Source of the DNA: Dyella jiangningensis
GTDB taxonomy: Bacteria; Pseudomonadota; Gammaproteobacteria; Xanthomonadales; Rhodanobacteraceae
NCBI GenBank assembly: GCA_000632805.1
Contig: CP007444.1
Location: 3,770,772 to 3,834,771, forward strand
Reading direction: 5' to 3'
DNA: 64,000 nucleotides
Part shown: one piece after another, positions 50,394-59,745 of the stretch
How the letters are laid out: every line of letters begins with the position of its first letter
Position numbering within the stretch: the stretch's first letter is position 1
Position numbers and translations under genes: made by a program
Notes under the pieces: model-generated
Seen by the model: the letters and a program-made list of their open reading frames with translations, nothing else
The model's database searches: none
What the model was told of the DNA's origin: nothing

Positions 50394-53300
50394 ATGCAGT
50401 TGAAGCATTTTTCGCGAGTCCCGAACCGCCGCACCATGGCCTTTGCGATCGGCCTGGCGCTCAGTGTCGCCGGCGGCTCCGCATACGCGCAAAGCAACGC
50501 CACGGGCGTGATCTTCGGTAGCGCCGATCCCGGCAGCACGGTGCAGATTGAAAACACCGGCACGGGCCTCAAGCGCGAGCTTGCCGTCGACGCCAGCGGC
50601 CGTTATCGCGCCAGCTCGCTGCCGATTGGCGAGTACAAGGTGACGCTGACCAGGAACGGCACCGCCGTCAGCTCGCGCGACCACGTGCAGACGCAGATCA
50701 GCCAAGGCACGGAAGTGTCCTTCGCCACGGCCACCGCCCAGAACGCGCAGAACCTTGCCGCGGTGCAGGTAGTGGGCAATGCGCTGCCGGCCATCGACGT
50801 CTCGTCGGTCGACTCGCGCACGGTGATCAACGCCGACCAGCTGTCCAAGCTGCCGATCGATCGCACCTCGATCAGCTCGGTCGCGCTGCTCGCGCCCGGC
50901 ACCATTCCGGCGGCGCGCGGCTACGGTAACGCGCTGTCGTTCGGCGGTTCGTCGGCGTCGGAGAACGCGTACTACGTCAACGGCTTCTCGGTGACCAACC
51001 CGCTGACCGGCGTGAGCTCGCGCCAGCTTCCGTACGATGCAATCGACCAGGAGCAGGTGCTGATTGGCGGTTACGGCGCCGAGTACGGCCGCTCCACCGG
51101 CGGCGTGATCAACGTGGTGACCAAGCACGGCACCAACGAGTGGAAGGGCGACGTGCAGGTGCTGTGGGCGCCGAGTGCGCTGGCGCAGCAGCCGCGCAAC
51201 GTCTACCGCACCAATGGCTCGCTCTATCAGATCGGCAACGCCTACAACCTGCGCGACAGCGAACAGCTGCAGTACTCCGGCTCGATCGGCGGTGCGCTGG
51301 TGAAAGACAAGCTGTTCTTCTTCGCCGCGGCCGATGCGATTTTCCATGACGGCTACTACACCGGCCCGATCGGCAGCAACGACGACGAGCACGACCACAA
51401 CAAGACCACGCGCTGGCTGACCAAGGTCGACTGGAACATTACCGACAACCACATTCTCGAGTTCACCGGCATCGGCGATACCGAGCAGACCAACTCGACG
51501 ATCTACGGCTACACCTATGGCGTGGGCCGCACCAACTTCCTCGGTTACCAGTACACCAAGAACTACAACGGCACCCAGACCAACGGCACGCCGGGCGGCA
51601 ACGTCTACATCGGCCATTACACCGGCTACATCACCGACAACTTCACGGTGAACGCGATGTACGGCAAGAGCAACTCGCCGCACGTCCAGACCGTCACCGG
51701 CGCCAACGGCACGGTATGTCCGCCGATCACCGACAACCGCACCGAGTTCGCCAACAACCCGCAGTCGGGTTGCACGGTGGGCGCCAATTCGATTCTCGCC
51801 CCGGGTTCGAAGGACAGCACCACCGGCTGGAGCTTGAACCTCGAGTACCGCCTGGGCGACCACGACATCCGTGCCGGCATGGACAATTACATGTTGCGCG
51901 CCACGTGGGGCAGCGCGCCGGTGGGCGGCGCCCAGTACCTGTACGAGGACGTGGGCAGCGGCTCGGTGATCCAGCAGCGCCTGATCAACCTCGGTCTCGA
52001 TCCGGCGCTGTACAACCCGGCGCAGTATCCGAACGGCTATTACGTCAACGTCACGGGCCTGAGCACCGGCACGTCGGCCCGCACCGCGCAGCGCTCGCAG
52101 TTCGCCGAAGACAACTGGCAGATCAGCGATCGCTGGCACGCCTACATCGGCCTGCGCAATGAGCAGTTCACCAACTACAACGGCGTGGGCGTGCCGTACG
52201 CCAAGGCGCGCCATCAGCTCGATCCGCGCCTGGGCGTGACCTGGGACGTGTATGGCGACAGCACGCTGAAGGTGTACGCCAACGCCGGTCGTTATCACCT
52301 CGGCCTGCCGACCTCGGTGGCCGTGCGTGGCGCCGGCCCGTCGACCTACCCGTCGCAGTTCTTCGCCTTCACCGGCATCGACCCGACCACCGGCATGCCG
52401 ACCGGCCTGACCAATACGCCGGCCTCGGCCACCTACTACCTCAATGGCGCCAATGGCGTGCCGCCCGATGGCAAGACGGTGTCCGCCCAGCAGCTTCACT
52501 CGTACTACCAGGACGAATACATCCTGGGCTTCGACAAGCAGCTGACGGAAGACTGGACCGTGGGCGCCAAGGCCATGTACCGCAGCCTGAAGAGCCTGAT
52601 CGACGACGATTGCGACTCCCGTCCGCTGCAGGCGTGGGGCGACTCGCACGGCCTGAGCGCCGAAGTCGCTGCCGGCATCGCCGCCAGCACCGGTTGCTGG
52701 CTGTTCAACCCGGGCCGCGCCAACACCTTCCTGTTGTCGCCGACGCCGGGCCAGTACCTCTCGGTGCCGCTGACCGCGAAGGATATGGGCTTCCAGAAGC
52801 CCAAGCGCGACTACTACATGCTCGACCTGTACGCCGAACACCAGTTCAACCAGAAGTGGTACGGCCGCGTCGAGTACACCTTCTCGCGCAGCTACGGCAA
52901 CTCCGAAGGCCAGCTGGATTCGGACATCGTGCAGGCCGACGTGTCCACCACCGAGAGCTGGGACTTCCCGGAAATCATGGAGAACACCAACGGTCCGCTG
53001 GCCAACGACCAGACGCACCAGCTGCGCATCCTGGGCACGTACAAGCCGACGGATGAGTGGAGCCTCTCCACGGTGACCCGCATCGCCTCCGGCACGCCGG
53101 TGAGCTGCATGGGCACGCGTCCGCTTTCCGCCGGCGGCGACCCGTTCGGCTATGGCAACTCGTACTTCTGGTGCGACGGCAAGCCGTCGCCGCGCGGCTC
53201 GGTGGGTCGTACGCCCTGGACGTACACCATCAACCTCAGCGGTGCCTGGAAACCGGCGTTCTTCAACCACCAGGTCACGTTCACGGCCGACATCTTCAAC

Positions 53301-53444
53301 CTGCTCGGCTCGCAGCGCGTGACGCAGTACTACGAGACCGGCGAGACGGCCTCGGGTGCGCCGAACGTGAACTACCTGCGTGCCCGTTCGTTCCAGGATC
53401 CGCGCTATGTCCGCCTGGGCGCACGCTACGACTTCTCGCTCTAA
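50394..53444 (+). CDS. Oar-like TonB-dependent receptor with N-terminal carboxypeptidase-regulatory-like domain, copy 1
   Basis: 1016 residues. Signal peptide about 1-33 (ending AYAQS); a small beta domain about 34-115 (TGVIFGSADPGSTVQIENTGTGLKRELAVDASGRYRASSLPIGEYKVTL, in parts), the CarboxypepD_reg-like module; plug about 120-250 (VQVVGNALPAIDVSSVDSRTVI, ENAYYVNGFSVTNPLTG, YGAEYGRSTGGVINVVTK); then a large barrel ending VRLGARYDFSL. It imports an unknown ligand with TonB. The ATG at 50394 follows GGAGGGTGGG. The next gene is a paralogue of the same length. A terminator follows, so each receptor has its own transcript. Confidence 0.94.
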   Translation: MQLKHFSRVPNRRTMAFAIGLALSVAGGSAYAQSNATGVIFGSADPGSTVQIENTGTGLKRELAVDASGRYRASSLPIGEYKVTLTRNGTAVSSRDHVQTQISQGTEVSFATATAQNAQNLAAVQVVGNALPAIDVSSVDSRTVINADQLSKLPIDRTSISSVALLAPGTIPAARGYGNALSFGGSSASENAYYVNGFSVTNPLTGVSSRQLPYDAIDQEQVLIGGYGAEYGRSTGGVINVVTKHGTNEWKGDVQVLWAPSALAQQPRNVYRTNGSLYQIGNAYNLRDSEQLQYSGSIGGALVKDKLFFFAAADAIFHDGYYTGPIGSNDDEHDHNKTTRWLTKVDWNITDNHILEFTGIGDTEQTNSTIYGYTYGVGRTNFLGYQYTKNYNGTQTNGTPGGNVYIGHYTGYITDNFTVNAMYGKSNSPHVQTVTGANGTVCPPITDNRTEFANNPQSGCTVGANSILAPGSKDSTTGWSLNLEYRLGDHDIRAGMDNYMLRATWGSAPVGGAQYLYEDVGSGSVIQQRLINLGLDPALYNPAQYPNGYYVNVTGLSTGTSARTAQRSQFAEDNWQISDRWHAYIGLRNEQFTNYNGVGVPYAKARHQLDPRLGVTWDVYGDSTLKVYANAGRYHLGLPTSVAVRGAGPSTYPSQFFAFTGIDPTTGMPTGLTNTPASATYYLNGANGVPPDGKTVSAQQLHSYYQDEYILGFDKQLTEDWTVGAKAMYRSLKSLIDDDCDSRPLQAWGDSHGLSAEVAAGIAASTGCWLFNPGRANTFLLSPTPGQYLSVPLTAKDMGFQKPKRDYYMLDLYAEHQFNQKWYGRVEYTFSRSYGNSEGQLDSDIVQADVSTTESWDFPEIMENTNGPLANDQTHQLRILGTYKPTDEWSLSTVTRIASGTPVSCMGTRPLSAGGDPFGYGNSYFWCDGKPSPRGSVGRTPWTYTINLSGAWKPAFFNHQVTFTADIFNLLGSQRVTQYYETGETASGAPNVNYLRARSFQDPRYVRLGARYDFSL

Positions 53445-53515
53445 CGAAGTGAGAGCAAACCCCCGTCGCCGCCCGTCGAACCCGGGCGGACGATGAGGGG
53501 GATCTTCCCGAACTT

Positions 53516-53547
53516 GGCCGCCGGCACCCCGGCGGCCTCTTTTTTTG
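53516..53547 (+). terminator. Rho-independent terminator
   Basis: GGCCGCCGG (53516-53524), loop CACC, CCGGCGGCC (53529-53537), then TCTTTTTTT. It ends the first Oar-like receptor transcript. Confidence 0.92.
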
Positions 53548-54290
53548 GCAGATCACGAACGCCTGGTCGTTGTTTGGCCAACGATCGTTGCCGCCTTTGC
53601 TATCCAAGGATGTTGCTGCCGAGGCTGGCAAAATTCAGCAATCGTTTATCTATGTGATTTTTCCTCGGCGAAAAATCACGTTTTTATTTAACGCTGCCCG
53701 CAGGGATGCGCGCCGCGAGGCCGAAAAACCGCGCGAGCCTGCGATTCGACATCCAAATTCCCAATTTCCTGCTGCATTACCAAACCGGGACGACAGGCCC
53801 AACCCTGTTTTTCATCAGGTTTTTGCGCTCTTTAGCGCCCCGCCAAAACCGTTGCCGGACCTGTCAGTTATGCGTAAGGTCTGCTCTCGCCTCGTCGGGT
53901 AGACCTCACAAAACAATCCGGCGACGGCGCGGGGAGTGCCGTTTTTCTCAAGGGAATCCAGCCATTTCGTCATCGACGTGGCGCGGGCTCGCTTGTCCGG
54001 AATTCGCACTTGCTTGGTGGCCTCGCGTCGACGACGGGCCTCTCGAAAAGGTGGGTGTCATGCCGTTGAGCCGTGATCCGCTTGTCTCGCATCACCACGG
54101 GGTCGCCAAGGCGATCGCCAGCTAGGCCGCCCCGCCGTCATTCCGTCAGGCGCCGGCCGATGGCAGGCGTCTTTCTCGGGAAAAAAGGGCTGATCAGTCA
54201 ATCCGTGCGCGCACGGGTTGCGGTGGCGTGCACCCGCGCGACCGGAAAACAGCCCGCATTGAGTCGTACCACTTAGGTCAAGGGGAGAGC
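53548..54290 (+). other. 740-base leader region of the second Oar-like receptor
   Basis: No supportable gene; the two overlapping open frames here are Arg/Pro-rich and lack ribosome sites. 53636-53700 is unusually AT-rich and holds the hairpin listed at 53654-53679, so a promoter is likely there or just below. ATTACCAAACC at 53776-53786 repeats the half-site of the 50081-50116 inverted repeat. Confidence 0.5.
53654..53679. promoter_or_regulatory. AT-rich inverted repeat in the receptor leader
   Basis: GTGATTTTT (53654-53662) and AAAAATCAC (53671-53679), perfect 9-base arms, 8-base spacer, followed by GTTTTTATTT. It may be an operator, or a second terminator backing up the one at 53516; the sequence does not decide. 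Confidence 0.4.
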
Positions 54291-57200
54291 ATGTCCATCC
54301 AACGATTTGTACAGATGAACCGCCGGGCGGCGCTGCGCCGCACGGCGCTTGCCGCGGCAGTCGCCGCGGGCGTCGCGCTGGCCAGCCCGGTCGTCGCACA
54401 GAGTTCAACGGGCTCGATTTTCGGCACCGCGCCGGTCGCCGCCGGCGAAACGGTGTTGATCCAGAGCGATAGCGGCGTCAGCCGCGAAGTCTCCATCGAC
54501 GCGAACGGCCGCTACTCGGCCGCTAGCCTGCCGCTGGGCACTTACAAGGTCAGCCTGAAGAAGGACGGCAACGTCGTCGAGTCGCGCTCCAACGTCACGC
54601 TCGTCGTCGGCGCGGGCACGCAGGTGTCGTTTGCCGCGGCGGCTTCGGAAGATGCGAAGAGTCTCGGTGCAGTCACCGTGATGGCCAACGCGCTGCCGGC
54701 GATCGACGTCAGCCAGGTCGATTCGCGCACGGTGATCACGTCGGAACAGCTGGCCAAGCTGCCGCTGCAGCGTTCGGCGGAAGCCATCGCCACGCTCGCT
54801 CCGGGCGTCAACACAGGCAGCGGCTACTTCACCAGTTCCACCGGCCAGGTGCTCAATTCGTTCGGCGGTTCGTCGGTGGCCGAGAACGCGTATTACATCA
54901 ACGGCTTCAACACCAGCGATCCGCTGCATAACTTCGGTGGCCTCACCCTGCCCTACGGCGCGGTGGACCAGGAACAGGTGCTCACTGGCGGTTACGGCGC
55001 TGCCTACGGTCGTTCCGACGGCGGTGTGATCAACCAGGTCGGCAAGCGCGGCACCAACGACTGGCACTTCGGTGGCCAGGTGCTCTATCAACCCAGCTGG
55101 GCGCAGAGCAACCCGGACAACTACTACCTGACCAACGGCCAGCTATATCGCTATCGCCAGGACAACAACAACCAGTCCACCTACACGTACGACGCCTACT
55201 TCGGCGGTCCGCTGATCAAGGACAAGCTGTACGTGTTCGGCGCCGTCGAGGGCTACCAGCAGCAGAACGGCGTCAACGTCGGCACGGTGGCCAATGGCAC
55301 GGTGAAGAACTACTCGTACTCCGACCCGAAGTGGTACGCGAAGGTCGACTGGAACATCACCGACAACAACATCCTCGAACTCACCGGCGCGTCCAACAAG
55401 ACGGAGTACGGCGGCAACGTCTACCAGTACAACTACGGTCCGGGCCCGAGCAAGGGCAGCTACGGCAACTACCTTGGCCCCGACGTGGAGACCAAGAACG
55501 GCGCCGACCTGTGGATCGCCAAGTACACCGGCTACATCACCGACAGCCTCACGGTCGATGCGCTGTACGGCAAGATGAAGCAGATCAGTTACAGCGATGC
55601 CAGCGGCAGCGACGCATCACGCATCCTCTCTTCGCAGTACCAGAACCCGGCCTACAACGGCGGTATTCCAATCGTGGGTCCCCAGACGTCCGGCTCGGTC
55701 GCCAACCCCGACGCGCACGACCACACCACCAACTACCGTCTCGATATCAACTACAAGATCGGCAGCCATTCGATCACGGCCGGTATCGACAACCTCAATG
55801 TGTCGTCGTACGACATCGGCAATATCGAGCCGGGCCCGGGTTATTCGTGGGAATACGGCCAGGGTGATCCGAACACGCCCATCAGCACGGCGGCGGGCGC
55901 CGGCGTCGGCGCTCCGGGCGGCGATGGCTACTACGTGGACAAGTACATCTACACGACAGGCGCTGCTGTGGTGCACGTGAAGCAGCGTGCGCAGTTCATC
56001 GAGGACCAGTGGCAGGTGAATGATCGCGTGCTGCTTTCGCTGGGCCTGCGCAACGACCAGTTCACCAACTACAACCCCGACAGCGTGCCCTACATCCGAC
56101 TCGGCAAGCCCAACTGGGCGCCGCGCATCGGCGTGAGCTGGGACGTCTATGGCGACTCGTCGCTGAAGGTCTACGGCAACGCCGGCCGCTACTACCTCGA
56201 CGAACCCACCAATGTGGCAATTCGTGGTGCCGCCGGCAGCATCTACACCCGCCAGTACTACACCTACACCGGAATCGATCCGGCCACTGGCGCCCCCACG
56301 GGTCTCACGCAGATTCCGCAGGACGTTTATCCCGGCGTTTCGGCTGACAAGGAATACGGCCAGCCGCCCGACCCGAAGACCGTCACCAGCAGCAACGTGA
56401 AGGCTGAGTACCAGGATGAATACATCGCTGGCGTGGACAAGGCGTTCGAGATGTTCGGCGAGAAGTGGACGGCCGGCGCCAAGGGCACTTACCGCGTGCT
56501 ACGCAATGACCTGGATGACGTCTGCGATTACCCGACATTCGGCGCGGTCGGTGCCTCGCAAGGCTTCGATGAAGCTGCTGCGGAGGGTTCGGGCTGCTAC
56601 ATCATGAACCCGGGTCGCACCGCCGACATCAACGTACCGTTGGCCACCGGCGGCTACGGCACCATGGTCGTGCCCTGGTCGGCGTTGGGCATGCCCTCAC
56701 TGCTGCGCAAGTACGTCGCCCTCGATACCTACCTCGAGCATCCGTTCGACGGCAAGTGGTACGCCAAGATCATGTACACGTGGTCGCACAGCTACGGCAA
56801 CACCGAAGGCTCCGTGCGCTCGGACATCGGCCAGGAAGACGTGTCGCAGACCGAAGACTGGGACAACAAGGGCGTGATGACCTACGCCAATGGCGACCAG
56901 GCCAACGATCGCCGCCACCAGATCAAGGCGTATGGCTATTACCAGATCACGCCCGAGTGGCTGGTGGGCGGCAATGTGCAGATCCTGTCCGGCACGCCGA
57001 TCGTCTGTCTGGGCTACTTCGGCCCACAGCAGGCTGACGACTACAACTACGGTGCGTCGTATCACTTCTGCGGCCCGAACGGCACGCCGGCCGCGCCGGG
57101 TTCCACCGGCCGCACGCCGTGGACTGAACTGGTCAGCTTGAACGCCGAATATCGTCCGGACTGGGCACAACACAAGCTCGCCTTCTCGGTGCAGGTCTAC

Positions 57201-57341
57201 AACCTGTTTGACCAGCAGCGCGCCACCGAGCTGTACGGCACGTCCGAGTCGGGTCCGGGCCAGGCATCCACGCAGTACAAGGTGCCGCTGTTCTACACCA
57301 CCCCGCGCTACGTGCAGTTCGGCGTCAGCTACGACTTCTGA
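54291..57341 (+). CDS. Oar-like TonB-dependent receptor with N-terminal carboxypeptidase-regulatory-like domain, copy 2
   Basis: 1016 residues, the same length as the receptor at 50394-53444. Signal peptide about 1-37 (ending PVVAQS) with an Arg-rich start; regulatory-like beta domain about 38-120 (TGSIFGTAPVAAGETVLIQSDSG, SREVSIDANGRYSAASLPLGTYKVSL); plug about 125-255 (VTVMANALPAIDVSQVDSRTVITSEQLAKLP, ENAYYINGFNTSDPLHN, YGAAYGRSDGGVINQVGK); barrel ending VQFGVSYDF. AAGGGGAGAGC precedes the ATG. It is clearly a paralogue of its neighbour but diverged in the barrel, so the ligands may differ. A two-component system follows. Confidence 0.94.
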   Translation: MSIQRFVQMNRRAALRRTALAAAVAAGVALASPVVAQSSTGSIFGTAPVAAGETVLIQSDSGVSREVSIDANGRYSAASLPLGTYKVSLKKDGNVVESRSNVTLVVGAGTQVSFAAAASEDAKSLGAVTVMANALPAIDVSQVDSRTVITSEQLAKLPLQRSAEAIATLAPGVNTGSGYFTSSTGQVLNSFGGSSVAENAYYINGFNTSDPLHNFGGLTLPYGAVDQEQVLTGGYGAAYGRSDGGVINQVGKRGTNDWHFGGQVLYQPSWAQSNPDNYYLTNGQLYRYRQDNNNQSTYTYDAYFGGPLIKDKLYVFGAVEGYQQQNGVNVGTVANGTVKNYSYSDPKWYAKVDWNITDNNILELTGASNKTEYGGNVYQYNYGPGPSKGSYGNYLGPDVETKNGADLWIAKYTGYITDSLTVDALYGKMKQISYSDASGSDASRILSSQYQNPAYNGGIPIVGPQTSGSVANPDAHDHTTNYRLDINYKIGSHSITAGIDNLNVSSYDIGNIEPGPGYSWEYGQGDPNTPISTAAGAGVGAPGGDGYYVDKYIYTTGAAVVHVKQRAQFIEDQWQVNDRVLLSLGLRNDQFTNYNPDSVPYIRLGKPNWAPRIGVSWDVYGDSSLKVYGNAGRYYLDEPTNVAIRGAAGSIYTRQYYTYTGIDPATGAPTGLTQIPQDVYPGVSADKEYGQPPDPKTVTSSNVKAEYQDEYIAGVDKAFEMFGEKWTAGAKGTYRVLRNDLDDVCDYPTFGAVGASQGFDEAAAEGSGCYIMNPGRTADINVPLATGGYGTMVVPWSALGMPSLLRKYVALDTYLEHPFDGKWYAKIMYTWSHSYGNTEGSVRSDIGQEDVSQTEDWDNKGVMTYANGDQANDRRHQIKAYGYYQITPEWLVGGNVQILSGTPIVCLGYFGPQQADDYNYGASYHFCGPNGTPAAPGSTGRTPWTELVSLNAEYRPDWAQHKLAFSVQVYNLFDQQRATELYGTSESGPGQASTQYKVPLFYTTPRYVQFGVSYDF

Positions 57342-57390
57342 CGCTCGTCGATCCCCGCAACAGGGAGCTGAAGGACCACTCCCTATCAAC

Positions 57391-57415
57391 GCTTCCCCGC
57401 TCACCCCGGGGAAGC
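57391..57415 (+). terminator. GC-rich hairpin after the second receptor
   Basis: GCTTCCCC (57391-57398) and GGGGAAGC (57408-57415), 9-base loop, no T-run. It may stabilise the 3' end of the receptor mRNA; the true terminator is probably the one at 57495. Confidence 0.45.
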
Positions 57416-57494
57416 CTTCAGGTGACCCTTCCGGGAGTACGGTTCGACCACCCTCCCGTTATCGATCCAGCTGCCAGCAGCTCCCGGTACACCG

Positions 57495-57523
57495 GCGGCG
57501 AGGGATTCGCCGCTTCTTTTTTG
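57495..57523 (+). terminator. Rho-independent terminator
   Basis: GCGGCGA (57495-57501), 5-base loop, TCGCCGC (57507-57513), then TTCTTTTTT. It separates the receptor from the response-regulator gene. Confidence 0.85.
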
Positions 57524-57628
57524 GGGCGTCAGGTGATGCCTTTGGCAACCGCGCAGAAGGGGTATTCAGTAAGGCGGCTGGAAGGGTCGCCTGCTAGCAT
57601 GAGGGGTATTCATCCACTTGTGCGTGCT

Positions 57629-58294
57629 ATGCGAATCCTGCTAGTCGAAGACGATTCCCTGGTGTCCGATGCCATCAGCCGCGGGCTGGTCGGGTCTGGT
57701 TATGTGGTCGATGCCGTGCCTGATGCGGAATCGGTGGCGGCGCGCCTGGCCGATTCGCACTATGACCTGGCCATTGTCGACCTGGGCCTGCCCGGCGAAG
57801 ATGGCCTGTCCCTGGTGCGCAAGCTGCGCCGCAGCGGCAGTTCGCTGCCGTTGTTGATCGTGACCGCCCGCGACGGCCTGGACGACCGCATCAATGCGCT
57901 CGACCTGGGTGCGGACGACTACCTGGTGAAACCGTTTGCGCTGCCTGAGCTGGCAGCCCGCTGCCGCGCGCTGATCCGTCGCGCCACGGCAGCCGCCGCA
58001 AACGAGATCGCGATCGGCGGCCTGCGCATCGACCTCGCTGGCCGTCGCGCGCTCAACGAAAAGGGCGAAGTGCTGGAACTCACCCGTCGCGAATGGTCGA
58101 TCCTCGAATGCCTGGCCCATCACAGCGGTCGCGTGGTGAGCAAGGAACGCCTGACCCAGGCCATCACGGGCTGGAGCGAGGACATTTCGGGCAACGCCAT
58201 CGAAGTGCATGTGTCGCGCCTGCGCAGCAAGCTGGGCAGCTCGGCCACGGTGCGCGGCATCCGCGGGCTGGGCTATCGCCTCGAAGATGCCTGA
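57629..58294 (+). CDS. OmpR-family response regulator
   Basis: 221 residues. Receiver domain 1-115 with acidic pocket E7/D8/D9, phospho-acceptor Asp51 in IVDLGLPG and Lys in YLVKPFALPEL; winged-helix DNA-binding domain about 125-218 (ELTRREWSILECLAHHSGRVVSKERL, NAIEVHVSRLRSKLG). Closest in style to QseB/PmrA-type regulators. The start at 57629 is the family N-terminus; an ATG at 57599 in frame would add ten residues. It overlaps the kinase gene by 8 bases. Targets are unknown; the adjacent receptor is a possibility. Confidence 0.93.
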   Translation: MRILLVEDDSLVSDAISRGLVGSGYVVDAVPDAESVAARLADSHYDLAIVDLGLPGEDGLSLVRKLRRSGSSLPLLIVTARDGLDDRINALDLGADDYLVKPFALPELAARCRALIRRATAAAANEIAIGGLRIDLAGRRALNEKGEVLELTRREWSILECLAHHSGRVVSKERLTQAITGWSEDISGNAIEVHVSRLRSKLGSSATVRGIRGLGYRLEDA

Positions 58295-59666
58295 GACCCG
58301 TCGCCCCGCCAGCGTCCATGGACGGTTGCTGAGCTACCTGCTGATACCCCTGTTCCTGCTGCTGGTGGCGGGCGTGGCGGTCGACCACCATGTCATCGTC
58401 ACGCCAATTCACAACGCGTTCGATCATTCGCTGTCACGCTCGGCGCTGGCCATCGTGGCGCGCATTCGCCCGGGCGCCGACGGCATACCCGAAGTGGCCC
58501 TGCCCCAGCATCCGCCGCCGCCGTTGCGCGCGATGTCGGACGAGCATTTCTTCTATCGCGTCAGCCTGCCCGACGGCCGCACCCTCGCCGGCATCCCCGA
58601 CCTGCCGCTTGCACCGGACAGCGGCGCGGAAGACGGCTTCAGCTACACCAACCTCACCTATCGCAAGAACAACTTCCGTCTCGCCAGCTATCGCACCAGC
58701 GAGACCGGACAGCCGCTGATCGTCACCGTGGCGGAAACCCCGGCGCGACGTGATCGCGCGGTGCACCGCCTGGACGTGGCGTTCCTCATCAACGACACGG
58801 TGCAGATGGTGCTGGTGCTGGTCATCGCGCTGGTCGGCATCCGCATCGCGTTGCGGCCGCTGCAGCGGTTGAGCCGCCAGCTGGCGCGCCGCCCGCAGCA
58901 GGCGCTGACCCGGCTGTCGACGCAGGACGTGCCCAGTGAAGTGCTGCCGCTGGTGGAATCGCTCAACAACCTGCTGGGCCGGGTCCGCGATTCGGTGCTC
59001 TCGCAGCAGCATTTCATGGCCAATGCCGCGCACCAGCTGCGCACGCCACTGACCGGGCTGAAGGCGCAGCTTGAGGTGCTGGCCCGCGAAACGGCCGGTG
59101 GTCCGCTGCAGGAACGCATCGCGCTGCTCCACGGCGGCGTGGACCGCCTGGCCCATACCGCCAACCAGCTGCTGACGCTGGCCCGGGCCGAGCCTTCCGC
59201 TCACCGCTCCAGCCATTTCGCCCTGATCGAATTGCCCAAGCTGATCGGCGAGGTGATCGACAGCTCGCTCGATCGCGCCATAGCGCACGGTATCGACCTG
59301 GGCGCGGATAGCCATCCGGCGCAGGTCAACGGCGTGTACTGGCTGCTGCACGAGCTGCTCGGCAACCTGATGGACAACGCCATCCGCCATACCCCGGCGG
59401 GCGGCAACATCACCGTCCGCTGCGGCATCGAGCGGGGACATCCCTTCCTCGAAGTGGACGACAGCGGCAGCGGCATCGCGCCCGAAGAGCGCGCCAAGGT
59501 CCGCGAGCGCTTCTACCGCGGCAGCGGCAACCAGACGGACGGCTGCGGCCTCGGGCTGGCCATCGTCGACGAGGTGGCGCGGGTCCACAACGCGCGCCTG
59601 AGCATCCTGGACGGCAGTACCGGCCGCGGCACCCGCATGCGCATCGACTTTCCCGCGGTCAGCTGA
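58287..59666 (+). CDS. Sensor histidine kinase
   Basis: 459 residues. Two membrane segments (about 13-35 and 168-190) enclose a periplasmic sensor of the QseC/PmrB kind (SRSALAIVARIRPGADGIPEV...). Then a short HAMP-like linker, the dimerisation helix with His249 in FMANAAHQLRTPLTGLKAQ, and the ATPase domain (N box ELLGNLMDNAIRH, G boxes EVDDSGSGIAPEER and GCGLGLAIVDEVARVH). It phosphorylates the regulator encoded just upstream, whose stop it overlaps. The signal is unknown. Confidence 0.94.
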   Translation: MPETRRPASVHGRLLSYLLIPLFLLLVAGVAVDHHVIVTPIHNAFDHSLSRSALAIVARIRPGADGIPEVALPQHPPPPLRAMSDEHFFYRVSLPDGRTLAGIPDLPLAPDSGAEDGFSYTNLTYRKNNFRLASYRTSETGQPLIVTVAETPARRDRAVHRLDVAFLINDTVQMVLVLVIALVGIRIALRPLQRLSRQLARRPQQALTRLSTQDVPSEVLPLVESLNNLLGRVRDSVLSQQHFMANAAHQLRTPLTGLKAQLEVLARETAGGPLQERIALLHGGVDRLAHTANQLLTLARAEPSAHRSSHFALIELPKLIGEVIDSSLDRAIAHGIDLGADSHPAQVNGVYWLLHELLGNLMDNAIRHTPAGGNITVRCGIERGHPFLEVDDSGSGIAPEERAKVRERFYRGSGNQTDGCGLGLAIVDEVARVHNARLSILDGSTGRGTRMRIDFPAVS

Positions 59667-59745
59667 AACACCCCTGCCATTGGTGGCACTTTGAATTTGG
59701 CCAGTCCACCCCCAAAGTGGGGTCAGCCTTTGACAGGAGTCCCCC

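Noticed and set aside
50343..53270. A 975-codon minus-strand frame opposite the second receptor
   Set aside because: Same artefact of high-GC third positions; the plus-strand receptor is unmistakable.
53570..54125. Two overlapping plus-strand frames (110 and 139 codons) between the Oar-like receptors
   Set aside because: Basic, Pro-rich, no ribosome sites, and they overlap each other; the region behaves as a leader.
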